Origin: Chamaea fasciata
Taxonomy: Eukaryota > Chordata > Aves > Passeriformes > Sylviidae
Assembly (NCBI GenBank): GCA_029207755.1
Contig: JARCOQ010000006.1
Span: 1,776,846-1,840,845 of the forward strand
DNA: 64,000 nucleotides
Direction: 5' to 3'
Part shown: in pieces, positions 34,801 to 46,800 of the stretch
Position numbering within the stretch: the first letter of the stretch is position 1
How the letters are laid out: every line of letters starts with the position of its first letter
Notes under the pieces: model-generated
Seen by the model: the letters and a program-made list of their open reading frames with translations, nothing else
Databases searched by the model: none
Told to the model about the DNA's origin: nothing
Translations under genes and position numbers: made by a program

Positions 34801-37800
34801 GAGCCCAGTTAAGGTCAGTGGGAGGTGTCCCTGCTCATGGCAGGGGTGTTGGAGGGTTTGTGAGGTGCCTTCCGAGCCAAACCCTGCTGTGATCCTGTGA
34901 TGAGCAGAGCAGTGGGCTCAAAGGTCAAGGTACCCACAGGCACCTCCAGAGCGCCCTCAGACCTGGTTTCGCTTGTTCCCCGTGGCCATGGGGTTCACAT
35001 CCCAGTCTGGGTGATGGCACAAACACCCCTCTTGTGGGCCAGCGTGGGAGAGGAGGAAGTCAGGACACGGCCATTGGTGTTACCCCACAAAGCCGGTGCC
35101 GTTCCTCTTTCGTTCCACGTACGCGGCACCGAAAGCCGAAGTGTCCTGAGGGAACAGCAGGCAGCGAGGTGGGCAGTGAGGGACCCCCACACACACGTGG
35201 CAAGGGCCCCCTGCACGGGGTGGGCACTGGCTGGCACCGAAAGCAGTGAGATCGCCCCATCCCCAGGCGCCGTGGTTGGGCAGGTGGTTGGTTTTGGGGG
35301 AATGAGGGCTTTGCCTCCTCCACCCCAAGCCCAGGACGTGTTGGGGTCCCTGTGGGTGCTCCCACTGGCAGTGAGGAGCTGTGCCAGGGTCCCTGTGCCC
35401 CCAGGAACTGTCACACCTCACTTTGCACCACTCTGTATTAACTGTGTGATTTGAGCCCTGTGTGTCCTTGCCACTTCCATCCCTTCCTGGTGTCCCATCC
35501 GTGGCTTCAGGGTGCTCCAGAGCTCTGCTGTGCTCCAGAACATCTCACCCAGCACCTGTCTCTCCCTCCTGTATGAGGACACGGAGCAGATTCCCAGCTT
35601 AGAGTGCTCCTGGCAGGAGAAATTAATTACGCGGCGCGTTTGCAAACAGCCCCGTGAATGAGTTTGCCTGGAACAGACACATCCCCGAGGACATTTAGTG
35701 ATTTTATATAGCTTCCCTTTATCTCAGCAATCTCTACATGCAATAACACGGGCCCCTCAGATCCTCTAAGTGCTCTGAACGTGCTGCAATTTGTACGGGC
35801 TGTAATCGACAGGAATTGGGTTGTAATTAGAGTCAGTTGCTGCAGATTGCCGGGTCTGGGATTGCCTGTGCTGCTGCTGGAGCCGGACAAGCAGTGCCTG
35901 CAGCTCCTGTGAGGAGCCCAGGTAGCTGCAAGGATGGCTGAGGGCCCTGTCCTCCACCTTGGGACACCTCCCTGTGTCCCCTCAGGGGCCCCGATGGCAC
36001 TGCGGTGACGTCTCTCCCTCGCTGCTTCCTCCTTGCTGGTTCCTCTGGCTGTTTCTGCTTTTTGGCCATCACTGAGGGCAGAAAAACTTTCTCTGCCAGT
36101 GCTCATTGTCCTCTGGGATTTTGAGGCCAAGCTGGACAGAGCTTGGAGCAACCCATGGCACGGGGTGGGCCTGGATGGGCTTCAAGGGCCCTCCCATCCC
36201 AAACCAGTCTGTAATTCCAGGATTTCCTTACGTAGCTGGTGGCTGGATATTTTTTCCTGCCACTTCTTGGTGTCAGTGGTGGGGGAATTACCTCAAACAG
36301 AGACTTTATTCCTGTGATCACACCTCAGCTTTGCACTTTTCCTGCTGCTTTGCACTTTTTCTGCAGCTTTGCGCATCCCATGGCTGAAATTCCCTCATTC
36401 AGTTCGCTCTGGTCCAGCGGGTGATAGGGGCTGGAGGGCTCAGGAGGTTCCTGCTCAAGTGGGACGGTGCTGAACTGCTTTGAGAGGGTTTTGGGCTGCA
36501 GAATCAGGCTTTTTTTTTAAAGAAAAAAAGAGGTTTTGTGAGTGGGCCTGTGGATATGATGGGGCAGTGGCTGTGGCAAGGGCTGTGGTAGTGCCAGGGC
36601 TGTGACAGTGCCAGGGCTCACCACTGGATCCAGCCCTGCATCCAAACGTTCATGGACGAGTGTAATTAACTGGGAATGTGGTGACCCCTGAGCAGGGGCT
36701 GGCGGTGCCAGGGAAGGTGTGTGCCATGGTGACACTGTGGTGACAGCACAGTGACTCTGGCCACTGCAGGCTCTACGAGGGGAAGGAGGTGGCCGAGTTC
36801 CAGCGCTCCCTGCAGCGGTTCTTCGTCGCCCTGAACCAGCTGATGCAGTCCCCGCTGGAGGGTCCCACTCTGCTCTCCCAGGTGGGGCGTGGGGCAGTGC
36901 TGGGAGGGCTCAGCTCTGCTGTGTGGTGGGAGGGAAGGTGTCCCAGGCCAGGCACTGGCTGTCCCCATGGTGAGGTGACACAGTGTTCGTTTTTGGGGTG
37001 ACACTGTCCATCCTGTGTGCAGACCTCCTGTGGTGTCAGAAGGAACTGCCACCCTGTGTACTGCCTTGCTGTCCCCAGCTGTCCCTCCTTGTGCACGCTG
37101 AGACCCCGAGCCCCTCACTGCACTGGGGTTGGGTCAGCAGCTCGATGGCACTGGGCAGACGCTGTCCTGGCCATCATCCATGTGCTGAAGTGTGCAGAGG
37201 AAAATCTGGATTTTCCCAAGGGTTCCTGGGGATTGTCCCCCACCCTGGATCTGGCCTGGCTTCATTCCCCGCATCCAGGACCAGGCACAGGGGGCTGAGG
37301 GAAGAGACCTGGTGCAGGCTGGATGGGTCTGGGATGGGACTACACTCTGCACCCACAGCCACCCAGATAATGCTGGTGGGAGCTCTGTCTGAAGGCAGCT
37401 CTCCGGTGTCTCTGCAGGGAGCAGCCCTGAAGTATCTGCCCTCCATCCTCGAGGACGTGTTTGGGATCTTTGACTCCTCTGCTCTGGGGTAGGGTCCCTG
37501 TGCCCCCACCAACCCCAGCCCCCCTGTCATGCTCAGCACCTCCCACAGCCACCTCTGTCCCTGCACCCAGCACAGAGCTCAGGGTGAGGGCAGGCAGGGG
37601 TGTCTGAAATCACCTCCTGATCCCCTTCCCAGTTCAAAACTGGGAGAGTTCTGCTCAGTTTTAGCAGCTGCCTGTGCTTGGGCAGGGTCTGAGCCTGGGA
37701 ACTCAGCCCCAGCTGGGTTCATTTTGGGAATTCAGGCAGGATTTGTCTGCTGGGTGCCTGTGGTGGGCACAGCTGCCCTGTGGGACCATCCTGCCCCACA

Positions 37801-40800
37801 CGGTTCTGCCCCATTTAGAGGCTCCCCCCACCCAGCAGCCCCATCCTGACCAGAACCTGGAGCTCCTGGTTTACCTCCTCTCCTGATGGCAGGGCCATAC
37901 TGCGGGACTTTGTGGGGAACCTGCTGCCCCAGCGTCTGCTGAAGCAGAAGCTGCAGTCCCTGACTCACATTGCCAGCACCAAAGCCTTCAGGTCCCACGG
38001 TGAGAGGGGTCCCGGTGGCACTGCCCTGGCTGAGCTCACCCAGAGGCCATGGCACAGCACGGGGATGAGTCTCTTTGCCTCATGCCCGGCATGGCTCCAC
38101 AGATGGGGACAATCCCCTCATGCCTGTGCCCCTCTGTCCCCCCCAGAGTGCCGGGAGCTGGTGCTGCAGGCGGCCCTGCCCATCCTGCAGGAGCTGATCC
38201 AGGCAGGTGAGGAGGAGGAGTCCTGCATCGAGCTGCTCAGCAGCATCCTGGAAGTGCTGTACCAGGCCCAGAAGGTAAATCAGGAATCAATGGGCAATGA
38301 CCTGACCAAACCCCTCTGAGTGGGGTTAAGCACCAGTTCCTGGCCAGGATATGTTTGGAGTTCACTGTAGTGAGCCAGGGGACTTGTGGGTGTCACCATG
38401 CCAGCAGAAACATGCCCAGAGTGGGGCAAAAACCTCGTGCTTTCCGCCTCAGGGAGTTTCTGGTGGGTTGCCCAACATCTACATGAGTGGGGAAGGGGTT
38501 TCCAGGCTCAGGGATGACACTGACCTGAGGGTGGTGGGCACATCACCACCTCTGCAAAGCTGGGAGGAAGGTGAGGGCAGGGAGGAAGACAGCAATTACC
38601 AGTCAGCCCTGGGCAGTATCACACTCCAGAATGAGGAGTGATGGCCCCAAACGTGAGGCAGAGACATAGTGGGCACCCACCCATCCAAATATGGCCTGTC
38701 TGGGGTGGGCTGGGGCCAATCCTGGGGGTCTCATCCCTGATTCTGGTGATTGCAGAGTGCAGAGAAGCTGCGAGCGCAGCACAAGGACCGTGGGGACGTG
38801 GAACTGGTGAGTGTCCCCGCACCAGCACGTTTTGAGCCTGCACAGGGCTCTGTGCTCTGGCTTTTCAGGAGCCTTCCTCTGTTCCTGCCCTTCCTGGCTG
38901 CTCTGGGGTTCCATTTGGGGGCCCTTTGAAAGTTCAGGTGTCACACCTGCAGTGCAGTCACTGGCACTATGGAAGCTGAGTTGGACACTGTGTCCTGGAA
39001 GGTGGTTCTTTAATCCCCACAACACCAGGGTTACAATTTCTGAGCTTTCCATCCCATTCCAGGAAGCCCAGGAACAGGATGGAAAGGTCAGAAATTGTGG
39101 TGAAATGTCTCATTTTGGGCTTAACTTTTAAACCTGAAATAACCTTTATGGAGAGCATTGTGGGACGCTCTTGGGGGAGGATTCTGCTTGTTCCAACCCC
39201 ATGAGAGTTGAATCCACCTTTGCCTGCCCAGCACCAGTGCAGCCATCCCCATCATCCTCAGCCATCCTCGGCTGTCCCCACTGTCCCCGGCCAGGTGGCC
39301 ACTTTGCCAGGGAGGTGTTCAGGGCTGAGCGGTACAGAGATCCCAAATCCCATATTTATGCTGAAGCACATTGTCTCGCTCTGTCTCCCGCTCTGGATCT
39401 TTCCCATCTCACCACCCCGATGCCACCACCCCTTGAATGAGCCATGCTGGGACATACCCCACAGCTGGGACGTGCCCTGCCATGGCCCTGACGCCTCTTA
39501 CCTTGCAGGCACAGGTGAAGAAGCACATCCAGGTGATCCTGGAGCAGCTGCTCCCCACGGTCAATCGCAGGGTGATCGTCCTGGACCGGGAGAACCTGCT
39601 GAGGGTGAGTCCCACTGCGCCGGGGCAGGCACGAGGTGTGGCTGATTTGGGGCTCTGGGTGTGTGTCATTGGCTCTGCTCCTCGCTGGCCCTGCTGCCAG
39701 AACCCAGCAGGATGGGCTTGGATGTCAGGGATGTGCCCAGGGGCACGCAGGGGAAAGCAAGAGCGGGGCAGGAGCAGCCAGAGAGTAGAGGGGAGTGGGT
39801 GGGGGACAGAGGAAAAGCTGTTTTGGGAGCAGTGAAGGGTTTGGGCTGCATTATCTGGAAAACAAGCAGCTGAACCCAGTGAACCGGCGCAGTTTTACAT
39901 GTCGAGAGCGTGTGTGAGGAGCTGGACACCCGGGAAGGGAGGCGGCTCGGAGCTCTGCACGGAGCCACGATGGGAGGGGACAGAGCCAGGGCCAGCGGGG
40001 GCTCGGGATCTTCTCTGGGGACGTGGTGGCAAACCCAGGAGCTGCACTGCGTCTGAGGGTGGGCTCTGAGCTGTGTTGGTGTGCGCTCTGGAAGCTCGGA
40101 GCAGGGAATTGCCGTGCTGTACCGTGCCACGCTTTGTGCCGTGCCCGGGGGAGCTGTGGGCAGCCGGAGCGGCAGCTCTGCCGCCGGGGCCGTGCCGCGA
40201 TCTCAGCGCCGGGCTGTGATTCAGCCGTGACTCAGGCAGGAGATGCATGCGGGGTCGCACCGGGGCTCCATCCTGCTTTTCTCCCTCGTTCCCAGGCTCT
40301 GTGACTCAGGGCCTGGGGCAGCCGGAGCCGAAAGCGCCGGGCAGCGATGGAAGCGGGGGTGGGGGGGATGAAGGTGGTGCGGGTGCAGCCCACGGCAGCA
40401 GGGAGCGATCCTTTGCTGTGCCGCGCTCCTGCTGCTCGCTCCTGGCTCCACAGGTGCCGTCTGGCAGCTCTCCCAGCACCGCCCGTGGTTCCCGTGCTGC
40501 TGCCGCAGCTCCTGCCCGCAGTCGGGGCTCCCAGACCTTCAGCCCAGGCTGCCCCAGCAGCTCCAGCTGGTTGGGAAGGGCTGAGGAGACCAAAAATACG
40601 TGTGCCCGCAGCGGGACAGCGTCCCTCCATCCATCCCGTTGCTGCTGGGCAAGAAGGGAGTTGTGTCCCTGGGCTGCAGCCCCCGAGTGCCCCTGGCGCA
40701 CGGGATGGGGTTTAACACTGTGCGCATCTCCTGCTTTGGGGTGCTGCGGTGTGGGCACCAACTGGAGAGCTGCCCGCCCTCTATTCACCTCTGTGGCTGC

Positions 40801-43800
40801 AGCAGCTGCTCCCCGTGGCCGGGGGTGGCCGGTGCTTTTGGAGGAGGCTGGACAATGTCCCCCTTCCTGAGGAAATGGCCCCGCCGGGAGAGCTGTGGCT
40901 GCTGCCACCACAGGCACCCCTCAGGGTGTGCTCTGGGACTCTGGGACCACGATGACAAGTTTTGCCTCTCGTGGCAGCCCCACAGTGGCCGGGATATTTG
41001 AGCTCGTCGTTCCTGTCTCCCTATAATCAGCCAGTGCATCTTCTCCACCCATGAGACCCCCGCCCAGTCCAGGGGTTTTGGGAACAGGTCTCCTTCTCCA
41101 GGCCATTTTCCACTGTCTCTGACCAGCGGAAATCCTCGGAGTTCCCAGTTAACCTGCAGGAAGCAGTGGGAGGGATGGGTGAGTAGCCCCCACTGTGGGC
41201 TGCAGGAATGGGCCAAATTTGAGCCTGAGGCACCTCAGGGAACCCCGAAGAGAGGGAAAATCCAGAAAAACAGCCTCTTCCCCCTCCTCATTCTCATCCT
41301 CCTCCAGAACAGAAGCGCACAGGCGGGAGAGGATGTAACAAAAATAGCGTCTCCGTGGAATTTATTGAATTCTCCTTAAATACAGCCGCTGCTCCCCTCG
41401 CCGTTTCCACACCCGAGCTCCCCGCGTTCAACGGAATGGTTAAAAATAGAAAAGCTGGTGCTACCCAAACCCTACCGTGGGAGGGAGGGAGGGAGGAGAG
41501 GTGGGCAGGGGGTCAGTGCTGGAGCGGTGCCCCCGCGCTCCGGGCTCACCGGGCACCGCGCTCACAGGAACCAGAAGCATTTGCGCCGGGATTTCTTCAC
41601 GTCCAGCTTTGCCGGCAGCCTCGACACGGGCGACGGCTCCTGCCTGGGCGGTGAGGTGGTCCCCGCCGCCCCCACCGCCACCCCCGCCGCCCCCAGCGCC
41701 GTCGGGGGGGAGCTCGGCCCCGTGTCGCCCTCGATGTGGCTCAGCACCCGCTGGAAGCGGCCTTCCTGCTGTCGGAAATCGTGCTCCACGCTGCGGCACG
41801 CGGGGCGAGGGGACCGTGTCAGAGGGGCAGCGTGGCATCCCCTTGTTGCAGCCCCCCACCTGCCACAGCCCTCCTCTTACCACGGCCCGCTGTCTGCCAC
41901 AGCCCCTGGTACCCCAAACACAGCCCCCGGGGAGCTCAGTGTCCCCAACACAGCCCCCGGGGAGCTCAGATTCCCAAACAAGCCCCCAGGGAGCTCATCC
42001 ACCCAGGGCACATCGCCCAGAGCTGAGCCCTGCTGAGCTCCCAAAGTGGCACAGGGACACGGCCAGATTTCCTGGGGTCACTGCGCACCCCTGTGAGGGG
42101 ACATCCTGCTGCGTGTGCCTTCAGACAGCCCCTGCCCACCCCCTGTGGGCTGTGAGGGGGGCCCGGGGCTGGATCCCTCCCAAACAGCTGCCCCATCCCA
42201 CTGGAGTGTCCCAGCCTCCCTTCTGCCAGAGGGACAGACCAGTATCGGCCTGACCTCGTGGCCTGGGGTCTTTTGGGGATGGCTCCTTCTCAGCTGCCTC
42301 CCCTGCCCCATCCTTTTGCTCCATCCTCTGTATCCAACCCCATGGCTTTGTGTGTGGCTGGCAAGAGCTGGACACTGGTCTGGAAGGGGACCAGTGCTGA
42401 GGTGGGGGGGCGAGCTGGGGGTCTGTGGGACCCCTGTGAGCAATGAGCCCCCTGGAGAGGGGTTTTGCCTCCCAGGGGCTGAGGACAGCTGCAGCATCGG
42501 GAAGTGGTGGGAGCATGCGAGGCTCTGTTGCTGCCCATCACACGGCTGACAAGGCAGGAATTAGGGTCACCCTGGTCCGGGTAGGTGAGGGGGACTGTGT
42601 CCCCCACCACAGCTCTCAGGTTTCCTGCCAATGTTGGAGCCCTCAGTGTCCCCACAGGTCCACATGCCTGCAGCTGTTGCTGTCCCCTCCGGCCCTTGCT
42701 GTGCCCACAGTGTCCCTGCAGCCCCCGGTGTCCCCGCAGCACCCTGTGGTGCGGGCTGGCTGCTGGCAGCCACGTGCCGCGATGTTCCCTCACACGGAAA
42801 ACACGTCAATCTCCTCACACCAGCCACGTCCCATCGGATCAGCGAGGTGCCGCCGAGTGTGCCCGGGAATGCCGCACGTGGCGCAGCCGCCCCGCACACG
42901 GGGAGCCCCCCGCGAGCCCCCCGGCGCGCTGACACCTCCTGTCACCTCCTGTCACCTCCCCCGACGAGGACAAGGAGTGTCCCAGGCATTTCTAGAAAAA
43001 TGGGTGAGGGGTGCAGGCCATAATGAGGGGGGACAGTGCAGGGAGGGACCTCAACTCCCCTGCAGTGACACAGGGAGGGGTCAGCACCGCTGTGGGACCC
43101 TAAGATGGGACAGGGACAGGAGGGTCTGATCCCCTCCATGGGCCATCCCTGGGGGCTGGTGCTGGGGGTGCTGCCCCTGCTCCCTCACCCCGTGTCCCCC
43201 CAGAGCCTCTCCTCATCCCACGGGTGGCAGCGAAACCCTCAGCGAGTCCCCAGGGGAGCCCGGCCGTTCTGGGGAGCCACCTCCCCCAGATGTGACATCT
43301 GTGCCGCTGCCGTGCTGCGTGGAGACAGGCTCGTCAGGCCTAATTAGCCTGAAGTCCCCCACCAGCTGCAGCGGGGGAGTTTGGAGCAAGGGGGACTGTG
43401 TGGGGAACAGGAGCGCTGAGGCAGCACTGCCACTGAGCACAGGGACACCAGGGGACCCCAGCCAGGCACCCCTGGCCTGAGGTGCCCCGAGGAGGGGGCA
43501 CAGTGCTCACAGAGCATGGCAGGGCAGTGCCACATGTGCACCACGGTGATCAGGCACCACAGAGCATGGCTTGGGACCAGCTCACCGTGTCCTACACATC
43601 CCAGTGCTAACAGCATCGGCCTAATTAACAAATTAGCAAAACAGGAACACACCTGGCCAGCCACCTGCACTGCAGAGGGAATGGCCAGAGGGACAGAAGG
43701 ACACCCAGGGGTGCCCAGAAGGGCAGAAAGCTTTTGCAAAACTGCAACCCTCCCAATTCCCCCAAGGACAATGCTGGGAGGGCATGAGATGCCTTTTCCC

Positions 43801-46800
43801 ACACACCAAATGGGATCTGAGCTGGCAGCATAGCAGAGGAAGGGGCTTCCACGCTCTGGCCCAAAGCCAACGCTGGGAAGCAGAGCCCAGGCCCTGTGTT
43901 CCCAAACCACAGCGAGGGGCAGGAACCCATCTGCAGCATCTGTGCAGAGCTGGCACAGGGACAACAGGATGCAGCCTGGATTTGGAGCGAGCCCACGCAC
44001 CAGCCGCTAGCGAGGCTTCCCCGATAGATTGCTGTTACAGGAGATAAATGCTCTGCCATCGTGCCAGAGCAGCCCCCTTCCAGCTGCTGCTCCTCCATGG
44101 AGATCACCCTGGCTGATCCTGGGAGCAGGAGCTGCTCCCCGTAGGGAGGAGGGGACAAACCCAGCCCAAGTGACTGCCCAGACACCCAAGAGTGGTCTGT
44201 GTGTGGTGCCCCCAACACGGGGACAGGAGGGGCAGGCTTGACTGTCGCCCTCCCTGCTGCCTCCCAGCCGGTGGGGAAGTCTGGGAGTGCAGGGAAGCAG
44301 AACCCTCGGGATGCTGGGAGCCAGGGCTGGCCCTCACCTGTAGATGATGCAGGCACAGTCCCGGCAGGTCCCGCAGTTGGCGATGTCCTGCCCGGTCCGG
44401 TACGAGTGTCGCCTGTGACAGAGATGAGCTGTGAGCTTGGAGACCCGGTCTGGGTCTGCCTGAGTTCTCTGCTGCTCCTGGTCCCTCGTGTGCCTCTGTG
44501 CTCCCACTCCAGCAGCCAGGAGCCAAGACTCTCCTCCTTGGCTCCCAGCTCCTTTTCTCCCTGGGATTCAGACCCTCTTCTCCCTGTATTTCAGCCTTTC
44601 TCCTCCTGAATCACAACTCCTCTTCCTCTCTGAGATCCATCTCCTCTCCTCCCTGGGTCCCACTCCTTTTCCTCTCTGAGATCCCAGCCCCTCTCATCCC
44701 ATGTGATCCCAGGTGCCTCTCAGCCTCGCAGATTTCTCTGATGAGAGTGATCAAGTGCTGGGCACAGTGGCATCTCCAAACCTTTCCCGTTCTGTCCTCC
44801 CCTCCCCATCCCAATCCTCATCCCAAGGGGTCCCCACGCCTGCAGCCCCCACACATCTCCCCACACACGGTGCCATGGAGAGAGCACAAGGCACATGGCA
44901 GTGCCCTGGCACGGCAGTCCCCTGGCAGATGGGCACAGGGAGATGCTCCAGACTAATCTCCAGCCTACACCAGACTCGGAATTTATCTTTTTGATGCTTT
45001 TGTACCAAAGCATCCTTCTCCTCCTCCGGGAAGGTGCACAGGACTTGGATTAAGCTGATTCCTGACCAGGCTCAGCTCATGCTGCTGCATCCTCCTCCCT
45101 CTCCACAGAAGGGAGAAGAGACCCCACATGTCTCTGCTGCTGGGGCCAGACCCCAACCCAGAGACAACCTGATCCCAAGGGCTGTACTGGAGTCCTCTGC
45201 TGGCAGGTGCTCCCTGCTGGTCCCTGCTCATTCTGCTCTGTCCAAAAGGAGCCCTGTGAATGCTGTTGGGATTCCCTTTGGGACCCTTTCTCCATGTCTC
45301 CATTGCTCCTTCAGGGCTGTGGACTTTGGGGGCACAGCTGAAAGGCCGTGTCCCACATATACGTCACATTTCCCCGTTGAAATCTTCCTCTTGTTACTCG
45401 ACCTTGACCACGGTTGTTCTCAGTCCTCAGAAACTGGGTCTGTTAATGCACCAAATTACACATTGCAATGGGGATTTATTCTGCCAGCACCTGAATTAGA
45501 TCATGAGGCCCTTTATATATATTTATGTATATATGTGTGGTACACTTATGTGTGTGTGCCTGCGGCTCTGGCACTGTACAACAGCCCCCCTCAGCTGGGA
45601 GAGCTCATCCTGGGATAGTCTTTCATCTTTTATATATACCCGTTTTTGTGGGATGTTGCTGGTGGTCGATGCCAGGATGTCTCAGGGCTGCTGGCCCTGC
45701 TCTGTTGCGCAGTGGGCACCTGGGATCTGATCTGTGGCAAACGAGGCTGTGCTGTTCTGCAGCATAAGGTCACCAGGATAATGTTTCATGTGATTTCCTA
45801 TCCCTGGATTTCCTATCTCTGAGCATCTTGTTTGCTTGTTTGACTGTAACAGTAAATGGAGTTGAGGTCTTAATTAAGGTGTCCTGAACCCCCGAGGGGT
45901 CCCTCCCCACTGACAGTGCTCCAGGGGTGGCACAGGGACAGTGTTCCCTGTGCTTCACTTACAGCCAGAACCATCTGATTTAACGGATGGATCGATCTTG
46001 GATGGCAATCTTGGGCGTCAGGAACAAGCCCCAGAGATTTTACAGGAGGATGCCAGGACCGGCACCTCTTGGGGGTTTGCTGGTTGCCCTCGTGTGAGAT
46101 GAGTTTGGAGCATTTCAGCTTAAGGCCGTCGTGGGCTGTCCTAGTACACCTTGCTCCATTTGGCAAACCTGCCTGGGAGGCCTGGAGAACACCCTGCCCC
46201 TCGGAGCAGGTCCTAAGCAGGGCAGGATGGGGGTGCTGGGCACCTCCCCGGGATGCAGTCACACCCATCACGGGGGCAGCAGCCACTGGATTTGTGCCAA
46301 AGGTACCTCCATGGATGGGGCACAGGGATGTGGTGCCTGGCTAAGCCTGCTGTTGGGATGTGACATTCCAGATCCCCGCTCCCAGGGACCAATGGGCAAA
46401 TCAGCTGCACCAGAGCCGGGCAGGGGCCCAGCACCCCCTCATCCCCCAGATCTGCACCCCTGCACCCATCCCTGGGCACAGGGAAGGCACCCTGGGCACG
46501 TGAGACTTCACACCGAGACATGGAGCCACGTGCACATGGGACAGCAGCTCTGATTTTCTCAGAGGGAAACACCTTCAGGAGGCAGCAGCATCCAAATCTC
46601 TGTCAGGGTCCCCCAACCTGCAACCTCAGCTGCCGGGGACATTGTCCCCACAGCCCCCCACTCTGTCCCCTCCTACTCACCCATCCCGCTGCGCCTCCTT
46701 CTTCTCCAGGTCCTGGATGACGTCCAGCAGCACCCGGATGGTTTGTTGGCTGGTCTCCAGCACCCCTTCCAGGGACTGCAGCTGGGAATGCAGGTCCCCC

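Noticed and set aside
35627..36151. Minus-strand 174-residue open frame in DOCK intron 22
   Set aside because: No known family and no splice context; it spans the AT-rich candidate regulatory island and reaches into the flank of a CR1 fragment.
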